This document shows positions 10,010-17,722 of a stretch of 64,000 nt of DNA, in pieces. The position numbers and the translations under genes were made by a program. The stretch's first letter is position 1; every line of letters starts with the position of its first letter. Below the pieces are notes generated by a model that saw nothing but the letters and a program-made list of their open reading frames with translations, made no database searches and had not been told where the DNA came from. This DNA is from an uncultured Paraprevotella sp. (GTDB taxonomy: Bacteria > Bacteroidota > Bacteroidia > Bacteroidales > Bacteroidaceae), in the NCBI GenBank assembly GCA_944319925.1, contig CALUFQ010000007.1:1-64000 (forward strand), given 5' to 3'.

Positions 10010-10017
10010 CAAAGGTA
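10010..10017 (-). promoter_or_regulatory. -7 promoter element for the hypothetical gene at 9542-9982
   Basis: The minus strand reads TACCTTTG, matching TAnnTTTG, 28 bases upstream of the ATG at 9982. Confidence 0.65.
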
Positions 10018-10078
10018 CAAAAAAAACATCGGCGAAACACGTCTTACGCAAAAAAAGTTCAAGAAGCATGGATGCTTT

Positions 10079-11578
10079 TCACGAATCCGCCGCAGGCAAT
10101 GTTTCTTCCATCTTCTGCTCGCGGTGGCAGAGGCGCACTTCGACGCCAAACCGTTCATGGAGGTGTTCGGCCAAATGCTGAGCCGCATAGACGCTGCGAT
10201 GCTGGCCTCCCGTGCAACCGAAAGCAAACATCAAGTCGGTGAAACCACGCTGCAGGTAACGCGCCACGTGGGCATCCGCCAAAGCATACACATGCTCCAT
10301 GAAATTCAGGATTTCCCCGTCTTCTTCCAAGAAACGGATGACCGGCTCATCCCGCCCCGTCAACTGTTTGTAAGGCTCATAACGCCCGGGGTTGTGGATT
10401 CCGCGGCAATCGAACACGTAGCCACCCCCGTTCCCGCTCTCATCGGCGGGAATACCCTTGCGGTAAGAGAAACTGAAAACCCGCACGACCAAAGAGCCAC
10501 GCCCGTCGTAAGCCGAACGGGACGGCATCCCGTCTTTCCCTTCCGCGTTTTCCTGTATGGTAAAACGCGGAAGCTCCGTCAAGCGGCTCAGCACGTCATA
10601 TAAATAAGGATACGGGCAACCCCCGTCCGCCAACACCGCCCTGAGATTCCGGATGGCCGGCGCGATACTGTCCAAGAAATGCCTTTTCCGCTCAAAATAG
10701 CCGCGGAAGCCATACGCCCCCAACACTTGCAGGATGCGGAAAAGCACGAACAACTTCAAGCGGCGGCGGAAATGCGCCTCATCTATTTCCACGTATTGGC
10801 GCAATGCCGCAAGATAGGTTTCGACCAACTCTTCGCGCAACATGCCGGGATAGCGGGCTGAAGCCTGCCAAAGAAAGCTGGCCACATCGTACTCCAACGG
10901 GCCACGCCGACCGCCTTGGAAGTCTATAAACCAAGGACGACCTTCCGCATCCAGCATGACATTGCGGGCTTGGAAGTCGCGGTAAAGAAACGTGTGGCCG
11001 CATTCGGCCAACAAGTCGGTAGCCATGCGGCGGAAATCCTCCTCCAGTTTCAGCTCATGGAAATCCAGCCCCGTAGCTTTCAGAAAACAATACTTGAAAT
11101 AGTTCAGGTCGAAAAACACACTCGTCCGGTCCATCTCAGCCTGCGGGTAACAACGGCTGAAATCCAGCCCGCGCGCTCCTGCCACCTGTATCGCCGGGAG
11201 TGCCTCCATCGTGCGGCGCAACAACTCTTTCTCGGCCTCGGAATAATCACCGCCACGCCCGCGCCCTCCGGCAAGGGCATCGAAAAGGCTCCTGCTCCCC
11301 AAGTCGGTCTGCAAATAACACAAGCGGTCGGGCGACACGGCACACACACGGGGCACCGGCAAACCGCATTCCGCGAAATGTCCCGAAAGATAAATGAAAG
11401 CCTCGTTCTCGTCACGCGACGTGCCGACTACGCCCACAATGGTAGAACCATCGGCCGCCGCCATGCGATAATAAGCACGGTTGCTCCCGGCTCCCGGCAA
11501 AGCCTCAACCTTGGCGGGCCGGTTCCCGGCCCATGTTTCATACAACCCTATCAAACGTTCCATGCTGCGCACCCTCAT
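10079..11578 (-). CDS. Fusion of an APH/AmgK-like sugar kinase with a RapZ C-terminal domain
   Basis: Residues 1-340 form an aminoglycoside-phosphotransferase-like kinase fold. The catalytic loop is YRDFQARNVML (Asp201, Asn206) and the metal-binding Asp219 sits in FIDFQGG. This is most like the anomeric amino-sugar kinases of cell-wall recycling (AmgK). Residues 361-485 match the RapZ C-terminal domain, with GCTGGQHRSVY at 454-464. In Escherichia coli RapZ that domain senses glucosamine-6-phosphate, but the RapZ P-loop domain is absent here. The ATG at 11578 overlaps the upstream permease stop (ATGA), suggesting translational coupling; an internal ATG at 11563 is an alternative. It is the last gene of the long minus-strand operon. 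A role in amino-sugar or cell-wall metabolism is inference. Confidence 0.85.
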   Translation of the reverse strand: MRVRSMERLIGLYETWAGNRPAKVEALPGAGSNRAYYRMAAADGSTIVGVVGTSRDENEAFIYLSGHFAECGLPVPRVCAVSPDRLCYLQTDLGSRSLFDALAGGRGRGGDYSEAEKELLRRTMEALPAIQVAGARGLDFSRCYPQAEMDRTSVFFDLNYFKYCFLKATGLDFHELKLEEDFRRMATDLLAECGHTFLYRDFQARNVMLDAEGRPWFIDFQGGRRGPLEYDVASFLWQASARYPGMLREELVETYLAALRQYVEIDEAHFRRRLKLFVLFRILQVLGAYGFRGYFERKRHFLDSIAPAIRNLRAVLADGGCPYPYLYDVLSRLTELPRFTIQENAEGKDGMPSRSAYDGRGSLVVRVFSFSYRKGIPADESGNGGGYVFDCRGIHNPGRYEPYKQLTGRDEPVIRFLEEDGEILNFMEHVYALADAHVARYLQRGFTDLMFAFGCTGGQHRSVYAAQHLAEHLHERFGVEVRLCHREQKMEETLPAADS

Positions 11579-12777
11579 CCTTTATGTTTCCAAATAGACA
11601 GCACTTTGGCCTGGATGGCACACACGTTGAGCACACTGACAACCAAACACAACACAATGCCCAAAGCGCAGGCCGGCCACATCCCCGCTCCTTCGATTTG
11701 CGGGAAAAGCAAAGCCAACGTGTCCAAATAGTACCCCCTCAGCAACGACACGAGACCAAGGGAAATCACCAACACCAGCACGTTGAGCCCCACGGCCAGC
11801 ACCTCGTAGGGCAAGCTCACCCTCCACGGACTGTAACCAATGAGCAACAGGTTCTCCATCTTGGTCGTGTTCTTCTGCACCAGCAGATAAATGCTCAACA
11901 TCAGGATGTAGAAAGAAAGCAGGCTGATGAGCAGTCCCACGCCCATGACGATTCCCGACACCACGCGCAGGAAGTAAGTCGTCTTCCCCGCGTCCAACTT
12001 GTCGGCCTCCGTGTCGTAGCCTTTCTGTTGCAGGAAACGGGCGATGGCATCGTCTGCCGGATTATTGACTTCCACGATCAGGCGCGTAGGAGCCACGCCG
12101 GCATCGGGAGCATACTCCGCGTTGCTCCAGTCCATGAAACTTTCCGGCACAAGAATCGTGTTCAGCCGGTCGGTGAAACCCACGATTTTACCTTTCATTA
12201 CGCCTTCCTTCCCATTGCGCCCCCTCAACCTCACGTTCAACTCCAACATGCCCACAACGCCTTCGGACAACTTGGGCAACGAACGGCTCTGCGAAAAGCC
12301 GAAGTTATAAATGGCCAAGTAGCTGCGCGGAAGAATGATGGGAACCACTCGGTCGCCTTCCTCAAACTTCCACTCCTTCGAATTCGTATCCACATAACGG
12401 TCGGGCACGGACTCGAAAAACAATTCCGTGCTCATGTAGCCCATGCCCTCGACACCCATGCTCGCACTCACGTCGTACTGGCTGGCCGTGAAGGCACCCA
12501 CGCTTTTGCAAAAGCCCTGGGCACGGATTTCGTCGATATCCGCACGGGAAAACGCGCTGTTCTGCCCACTCATCGCGCTCACCACGCCGATGCGCTTGGA
12601 CACCACGATATAATCACCTTTCAGGAAACTGTCGTTCCCCGAAAAAGCCGGAGCCACATCAAAATAAAACTGTATGCCGAGCAGCACGATGAGCATTCCC
12701 AACAGGTTGGCCAAAAAGAAACCGGCCAACTGCGGAAGGCTGAGATGCCGGCGCAGGAGTTTCCACACCAATGTCAT
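11575..12777 (-). CDS. ABC transporter permease, FtsX/MacB type
   Basis: The 400-residue membrane protein has one N-terminal helix (about 17-40) and a large extracytoplasmic domain (about 41-260). Three C-terminal helices follow (about 265-300, 310-340 and 365-390), the usual FtsX/MacB topology. It overlaps the ATP-binding gene upstream by four bases and the kinase-RapZ gene downstream by four bases, so the three are translationally coupled. It probably pairs with the ATPase at 12774-13418 as a mechanotransmitting or exporting complex. The substrate is unknown. Confidence 0.8.
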   Translation of the reverse strand: MTLVWKLLRRHLSLPQLAGFFLANLLGMLIVLLGIQFYFDVAPAFSGNDSFLKGDYIVVSKRIGVVSAMSGQNSAFSRADIDEIRAQGFCKSVGAFTASQYDVSASMGVEGMGYMSTELFFESVPDRYVDTNSKEWKFEEGDRVVPIILPRSYLAIYNFGFSQSRSLPKLSEGVVGMLELNVRLRGRNGKEGVMKGKIVGFTDRLNTILVPESFMDWSNAEYAPDAGVAPTRLIVEVNNPADDAIARFLQQKGYDTEADKLDAGKTTYFLRVVSGIVMGVGLLISLLSFYILMLSIYLLVQKNTTKMENLLLIGYSPWRVSLPYEVLAVGLNVLVLVISLGLVSLLRGYYLDTLALLFPQIEGAGMWPACALGIVLCLVVSVLNVCAIQAKVLSIWKHKG

Positions 12778-13418
12778 AGCCTGAATATTTTTTCGTAGTC
12801 CAACATCATCCGTTTGCCGATACTGGTCACGATGACCCCTGCGCCCTGCCGGCGCACCTCATCCATCATGATTTCGCCCATCACTCGGCCGTTCTCGTCA
12901 TCCAAGTGGCTCACCGGCTCATCGGCCAGCAGGAAGTCGAAAGGCTGCGCCAACGCCCGCATCATGGCAACGCGCTGCCTCTGCCCGAAACTCATCCGCC
13001 CGACCTTCTCGTGCATCTTGTCCCCGATGCCCAACGCGCCGAACCATTCTTCAATCTGTTTCCGTTTCTTGAATCCCGTCAGGTTGTTCTTGATGGCCAC
13101 GTTCTCGTAGGCCGTCAGTTCGGGAAAGAGCCTGAGCTCCTGGAACAGGTAACCCAGCGAACGTTTGCGGATTTCCACCCAATCCTTCACCCGGTTGTTA
13201 CGGATGTTTTGCCCGTCAAAACAAATGATGCCCTGGTAATCGTCACGGTACCCCACGAGGTAGCTACACAACGAGGATTTCCCCGTGCCGGAATCGGCTT
13301 CCACCAAATAGACGTGGCCACGCTCGAACGTCACGTCCTTATGCCACACGTCGCTCTCGATATCGTCACGCAAGGCAAACACCATGGGCAACGTGTTCTT
13401 CAATTCTATCTTATCCAT
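12774..13418 (-). CDS. ABC transporter ATP-binding protein with degenerate motifs
   Basis: This 214-residue cytoplasmic ATPase is the likely partner of the adjacent permease. Walker A reads ADSGTGKSS (41-49), with Ala for the first Gly. The Q-loop is in LFQELRLFPE (91-100). The signature reads MSFGQRQ (142-148) instead of LSGGQ, and Walker B is FLLADEPVSHLD. At the usual H-switch position the sequence is VIVTSIGKR, so the catalytic histidine seems replaced. ATP binding is likely preserved, but turnover may be unusual. It starts one base after the preceding gene's stop with no gap. Confidence 0.87.
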   Translation of the reverse strand: MDKIELKNTLPMVFALRDDIESDVWHKDVTFERGHVYLVEADSGTGKSSLCSYLVGYRDDYQGIICFDGQNIRNNRVKDWVEIRKRSLGYLFQELRLFPELTAYENVAIKNNLTGFKKRKQIEEWFGALGIGDKMHEKVGRMSFGQRQRVAMMRALAQPFDFLLADEPVSHLDDENGRVMGEIMMDEVRRQGAGVIVTSIGKRMMLDYEKIFRL

Positions 13419-14837
13419 CTATTCCAATAATTCTTTCCACACATTCCGCCCTTCCGTGCCCCGCATGTCTAATGTGAAATGACGGGCATCGGACGAACGC
13501 AGCACCAAGTCGCCGAACAAATCCAAGCCGGCGGGCCAGCCTGCCACGTTCCGCAACTGTGCCAAGTTGCACCACAGGAAGAAACGGCTTCCCTTTATCT
13601 CTTTTTCCCATCCGGAAAGGGTTTGTGTCTTTGAGCCGTTGACTTGGGTCGAAAGTCCTTCATTCGGGGTCACGTAAAGCGTCTTGTCCTCCACTCCAAA
13701 ATAAGCCCGCATGCCAGGAGTAGCGATGAAGAAACGGTTGTCACCAAAATCCTTGAAGGCTAATCCGCTCCTAGCCGCACTTTCTCTCCAATAAGGCGCT
13801 TCTTTCAAGAAATCCTTATCTTCCAAACGGGCTTTCAACAGGAAGCCTGCACCCGACATCACCGAGGGATAAATTGTTACTGCCAAATCACCTCTAATGC
13901 TTCCGAGCATCAGGTCGGCATCCACTCCCATGTTCAAGCCCAACAAAAAAGTGCGCACTGCCGGATTCCTGCGCAACTGTTCCAGCAACTTGTCGCCATC
14001 TACGTTCATGCAGCACCAACCCAAAGCACTTGCGGGCACGTCTGCCGCATAATCACCATCGATTTTCCCGCCCAAGACGGCCAACTGTTCGAAATAAGCA
14101 TTGATTTCGGGATTCTCCGAACGGATTTCCGCGTCCAAAGTGAAACCGTTTGCCATAAGGTTCAGCCCGGCTACCACGTTCACATCACTCAAATTGGCAT
14201 GTTCCGGCAACCCACGCATGAAATCCTCGCCATAGAGCGCAGACAACACATCCAATTGTGCAACCAACCGACAAGCTGAATCCTCTCCATCGACATCGGC
14301 AAACAAAGAAGAAACCATGCCGCTTTCATCCTTTTCCTGCCGCAAGCAAACCGTCACCTCCTGACGCAACACGTCCATCTCGGCTGACAGTCCGGGGCCG
14401 ATGGCCAACAAGGCACGGTCGTCGAACCCGACCATCCAACTGCCGCCCCACACCGTCCAATAGCGGCCATTACGCTCCTCCGGCACACTGCATTTTCCAT
14501 CTGCGGCGGCTTCGTCGAACCATGCGGCCAGTTTCTCCGCGTCGGACACGGAAGCCAACAATCCCGCGTAATCCTTGGCCGACACGAACAAATATGTTTT
14601 TTTCGACCAATCGATGCCTTGGGGCAATTCTTTTTGTCCTGGGTACAAACCGGACAGGCCGTCCATGCCCAGTCCCGACTCATCGGCCAACTTCGGCCAG
14701 TCCACAGCCATCAACACCTTCGGGCGCGAAGGCAAAGCTTGCAAATAGCTGTCTGAAAACCATGCCCGGTAACAAAAATAAGCCACGGCGCATACCACGG
14801 CCACACACAACACCCCGATCCACGTTTTTCTCTTCAT
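13419..14837 (-). CDS. Secreted/anchored DUF4836-like protein
   Basis: The 472-residue protein begins MKRKTWIGVLCVAVVCAVAY, a signal peptide or N-terminal membrane anchor. The rest is predicted to be extracytoplasmic. The pattern of repeated domain halves (PSRPKVLMAVDWPKL..., then FVSAKDYAGLLASVSD) resembles the DUF4836 proteins of Bacteroides. I judge this from general resemblance, not from a decisive motif. No enzymatic residues are recognised. It sits between rsmE and the ABC ATPase in one operon and may work with the ABC pair in the envelope. Confidence 0.65.
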   Translation of the reverse strand: MKRKTWIGVLCVAVVCAVAYFCYRAWFSDSYLQALPSRPKVLMAVDWPKLADESGLGMDGLSGLYPGQKELPQGIDWSKKTYLFVSAKDYAGLLASVSDAEKLAAWFDEAAADGKCSVPEERNGRYWTVWGGSWMVGFDDRALLAIGPGLSAEMDVLRQEVTVCLRQEKDESGMVSSLFADVDGEDSACRLVAQLDVLSALYGEDFMRGLPEHANLSDVNVVAGLNLMANGFTLDAEIRSENPEINAYFEQLAVLGGKIDGDYAADVPASALGWCCMNVDGDKLLEQLRRNPAVRTFLLGLNMGVDADLMLGSIRGDLAVTIYPSVMSGAGFLLKARLEDKDFLKEAPYWRESAARSGLAFKDFGDNRFFIATPGMRAYFGVEDKTLYVTPNEGLSTQVNGSKTQTLSGWEKEIKGSRFFLWCNLAQLRNVAGWPAGLDLFGDLVLRSSDARHFTLDMRGTEGRNVWKELLE

Positions 14838-14861
14838 CTTATTATTATATTATATATGTCC

Positions 14862-15617
14862 TTATCTCGCATGGCTGATGTACATCAGATGGACAGCCAC
14901 CAAGGCTGCCGTTTCGGTGCGCAAGCGGCTTCGCCCAAGACTTACGGGCCGGAAACCGTGCTTTATGGCCAAACGCACTTCATCCACGCTGAAATCCCCC
15001 TCGGGGCCTATCATCACCAACGCGTCCTGAGATGCGTCCAACACGTCGAGCAGAAACGGTTTCCCGTCGTCCACAGCCAGCTTTCCCGCGTCCTTCCCGT
15101 CAATGTCGGCCTCGTCATAGCAATGGGCAATGAATTTCTGTCCCGGAAAATCACGCGCCACGAAACGACGGAAATCTTCCATGTCGTTCAACTTCGGTTT
15201 GAAAGCCTTGTGACTCTGCTTCATGGCCGCCACAAGGATTTTGTCTATCCGCTCCGTCTTCACCACCTTGCGCTCGGAGAAACGGCAGCTAAGGAACGTC
15301 AGTTCGTCGAACCCTATTTCCGTGGCCTTCTCGGCCAGCCATTCCATCCGGTCCATGTTTTTAGTGGGTGCCACGGCCAGACGCAGGCATCCTGTCCATT
15401 CGCGCGGCAACGGCTCTTCCTCCACGACACAGAAACGGCAACGCTTCCCACTACCTGCCACAATTTCCGCACGGCAACAACGTCCTTTCCCGTCCGTCAC
15501 CCATATTTCGTCACCCGCCTGCAAGCGCAACACGCGCAGACAATGCGCCGCCTCATCAGCCGGAAGTTCATCGCTCCCGTCCAAGTCCGGCGCATAAAAA
15601 TATCGGATTTCCTTCAT
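14862..15617 (-). CDS. rsmE: 16S rRNA (uracil-1498-N3)-methyltransferase
   Basis: The 251-residue SPOUT-class enzyme uses S-adenosylmethionine to methylate U1498 in the decoding region of 16S rRNA. The N-terminal PUA-like domain contains HCLRVLRLQAGDEIWVTDGK. The C-terminal trefoil knot carries VMIGPEGDFS and SLGRSRLRTETAAL, the standard cofactor-binding loops. Its start overlaps the stop of the upstream bifunctional nuclease gene by four bases. Identification is secure. Confidence 0.96.
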   Translation of the reverse strand: MKEIRYFYAPDLDGSDELPADEAAHCLRVLRLQAGDEIWVTDGKGRCCRAEIVAGSGKRCRFCVVEEEPLPREWTGCLRLAVAPTKNMDRMEWLAEKATEIGFDELTFLSCRFSERKVVKTERIDKILVAAMKQSHKAFKPKLNDMEDFRRFVARDFPGQKFIAHCYDEADIDGKDAGKLAVDDGKPFLLDVLDASQDALVMIGPEGDFSVDEVRLAIKHGFRPVSLGRSRLRTETAALVAVHLMYISHAR

Positions 15618-16171
15618 TTTCTTCGCTCTATTTCGTCGCGCAATTGCGAAGCCAGCTCGTAATTCTCTTCTTCCACTGCCCGTTTCAACGCCTCTTCCAA
15701 GGCTTCGAGGTTCACGGAGTTGACGGGAATGGAATAAGTGCCGTCTCCCACTTCGCGCATGTACTGATGCTCCAGCAACGACTCGTTAATGGTAATCGGA
15801 CAATCAAACGTGTAAGCCAAAATCAGGCAGTCGGGTGCCTTGCAGTAGCGCACCATGTGGTAAACGCTCCGCTCCCTATACAAAAGATGGCAATAGGTCA
15901 CCCCCGCCTGCACGGCAGCGATGCGCACCTCCTCCACGTCCATGCCACATTGCAGGAAAGCCGCCTTCATGATGTCGGCCATCGTCGAAGGCAACGACAA
16001 GTCTTTCATGCCTTTCATCTTCATCAACAACTGAAAGGCCTCGCTCCGCTCCATAAGAACCGGCAGGATGCGTTTCCCGTCCCGTTCACGCAGGATAGCC
16101 ATATAAGCCGCACCATCTTTCGTGCATTTCGACACGGTCTGCACCCGCAACTCTTTCACCGACTCGCTCAT
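15614..16171 (-). CDS. Bifunctional nuclease family protein (DUF151) with UvrB/UvrC motif
   Basis: The 185-residue protein has an N-terminal bifunctional-nuclease (BFN/DUF151) domain. The visible segments are YMAILRERDGKRILPVLM, then AFQLLMKMKG and the YCHLLYRE core. A C-terminal helical hairpin (about 150-183, LEEALKRAVEEENYELASQ) matches the UvrB/UvrC interaction motif. Family members have been reported to cleave RNA and DNA; the in vivo role is uncertain. It is coupled by four-base overlaps to the transporter gene upstream and rsmE downstream. Confidence 0.9.
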   Translation of the reverse strand: MSESVKELRVQTVSKCTKDGAAYMAILRERDGKRILPVLMERSEAFQLLMKMKGMKDLSLPSTMADIMKAAFLQCGMDVEEVRIAAVQAGVTYCHLLYRERSVYHMVRYCKAPDCLILAYTFDCPITINESLLEHQYMREVGDGTYSIPVNSVNLEALEEALKRAVEEENYELASQLRDEIERRK

Positions 16172-17454
16172 GATGCTTCGCCACCTCCTTTCGGCACATG
16201 CTCATATTTGAAAAAAAACGCAAACAATATGGCTACGGCCAACGCATAACCCGCGAAGATATACCAACAAGTGTTCCAACCCGCAATGACCTCGTGCCCT
16301 GTGGCCGTGGCCGGCAAGTCGTACACAAAATGGTTGATGACAGCCTGGGCGGAAAGCGTCCCCACAGTGGCCCCGAAACCGTTGGTCATCATCATGAACA
16401 ACCCTTGCGCGCTGCTGCGGATGCCCGCGTCCGTCTCCTTGTCCACGAACAGCGAGCCGGAAATATTGAAAAAGTCGAAAGCCACACCATAGACCAACAT
16501 GGACAACACGAACAGCCAAACCCCACCGCCGGGATTCCCCACGGCAAAAAAACCGAAGCGGAACACCCAGGCCATCATGGCGATGAGCATCACCCGCTTG
16601 ATGCCAAAACGGCTCAGGAAAAAGGGGATGAGCAGGATGCAGCATGTCTCGCTGATTTGGGAGAAAGATATCAAGATGTTGGCATGCTGCACACCAAACG
16701 TGTCCGCATACTCAGGAATGTCACCAAAAGAGAAGATAAACGGGCTGGCAAAACCGTTCGTAATCTGCAGGCAAATGCCGAGACACATGGAAAAGATGAA
16801 AAACAAGGCCATGCGCCGTTGCCTGAAAAGCGCGAAAGCCCGCAAGCCTAACGCCTCAGCCACACTCTTGCGTTGCGAAGCGTGGCTCACCGGACAAGCC
16901 GGCAACGTAAGGGCATACGCGGCCAGCACCAAACTCAACGCGCCGGAGAAGGCGAACTGCCCCGCATTCTCCTGCATGCCGCCCAAATCAACCACCCACA
17001 TGGAGCAGATGAAACCTATCGTGCCGAACACCCGGATGGGTGGAAAATCCTTTACCGTGTCCAGCCCCGCACCCTCCAATGCGGAATAGGCCACTGAATT
17101 GGCCAAGGCGATGGTCGGCATGAAAAACGCCACGCTCAAGGCATAAAGCGAATATAAACTAGAGAAAGACGCATCCGCACCGGCCTCGAAACCATAAACC
17201 GACGCACTTAGCATGAACACGCCCGCCAACAGATGGCACAGGCTCAAGGCTTTCTGGCCCTGCAGCCAGCGGTCGGCCACGATACCTATCAGCGCGGGCA
17301 TGAACAGCGACACGAACCCCTGTACGGAATAGAACCACCCGATATTTTCGGCCATCCCGATTTTCACCAGATAACTTCCCATCGAAGTGAGATATGCCCC
17401 CCACACGGCATACTCCAAGAAATTCATCACCGTCAAACGCACCTTCAAATTCAT
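16168..17454 (-). CDS. Nucleoside permease, NupG-type MFS transporter
   Basis: This 428-residue protein has about 12 membrane helices and lacks a cleavable signal. The start MNLKVRLTVMNFLEYAVWGAY and the internal FPPIRVFGTIGFI and SSAQGLFMMMTNGFGA segments are typical of the nucleoside:H+ symporter family, which imports nucleosides using the proton gradient. It is the first gene of the seven-gene operon running to 10079. The promoter is at 17497-17504. The exact substrate is not determined by sequence. Confidence 0.88.
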   Translation of the reverse strand: MNLKVRLTVMNFLEYAVWGAYLTSMGSYLVKIGMAENIGWFYSVQGFVSLFMPALIGIVADRWLQGQKALSLCHLLAGVFMLSASVYGFEAGADASFSSLYSLYALSVAFFMPTIALANSVAYSALEGAGLDTVKDFPPIRVFGTIGFICSMWVVDLGGMQENAGQFAFSGALSLVLAAYALTLPACPVSHASQRKSVAEALGLRAFALFRQRRMALFFIFSMCLGICLQITNGFASPFIFSFGDIPEYADTFGVQHANILISFSQISETCCILLIPFFLSRFGIKRVMLIAMMAWVFRFGFFAVGNPGGGVWLFVLSMLVYGVAFDFFNISGSLFVDKETDAGIRSSAQGLFMMMTNGFGATVGTLSAQAVINHFVYDLPATATGHEVIAGWNTCWYIFAGYALAVAILFAFFFKYEHVPKGGGEAS

Positions 17455-17496
17455 AGTACCCTCCTTTCATGCGGGCCGCAGCCAGTTTCTAATATT

Positions 17497-17504
17497 CAAA
17501 GATA
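17497..17504 (-). promoter_or_regulatory. -7 promoter element for the operon starting with the nucleoside transporter
   Basis: The minus strand reads TATCTTTG, matching TAnnTTTG, 43 bases upstream of the ATG at 17454. The rest of 17455-17722 shows no convincing gene. Confidence 0.65.
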
Positions 17505-17722
17505 AACAAAAAATGAGATTCCTACAACGAACGCACAAGAAAGTATTTGGAAAATCTGCAAAAAGCCAATCAAAACACCAAAGACACTTTCATCTTCTCC
17601 TTTCACGAAATTTACAGCAACGCACAATCCACGCGTCCGCCCGCAATAACATACCACCATGCTATCGGCCAACACGGACACACAGACTGCGCGTTGCTGC
17701 TATTCCTGCATCAGGAGATGTG

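Noticed and set aside
17496..17681. Small minus-strand open frame between the nucleoside transporter and GH97
   Set aside because: It overlaps the -7 element of the transporter operon and has no start context or family resemblance.
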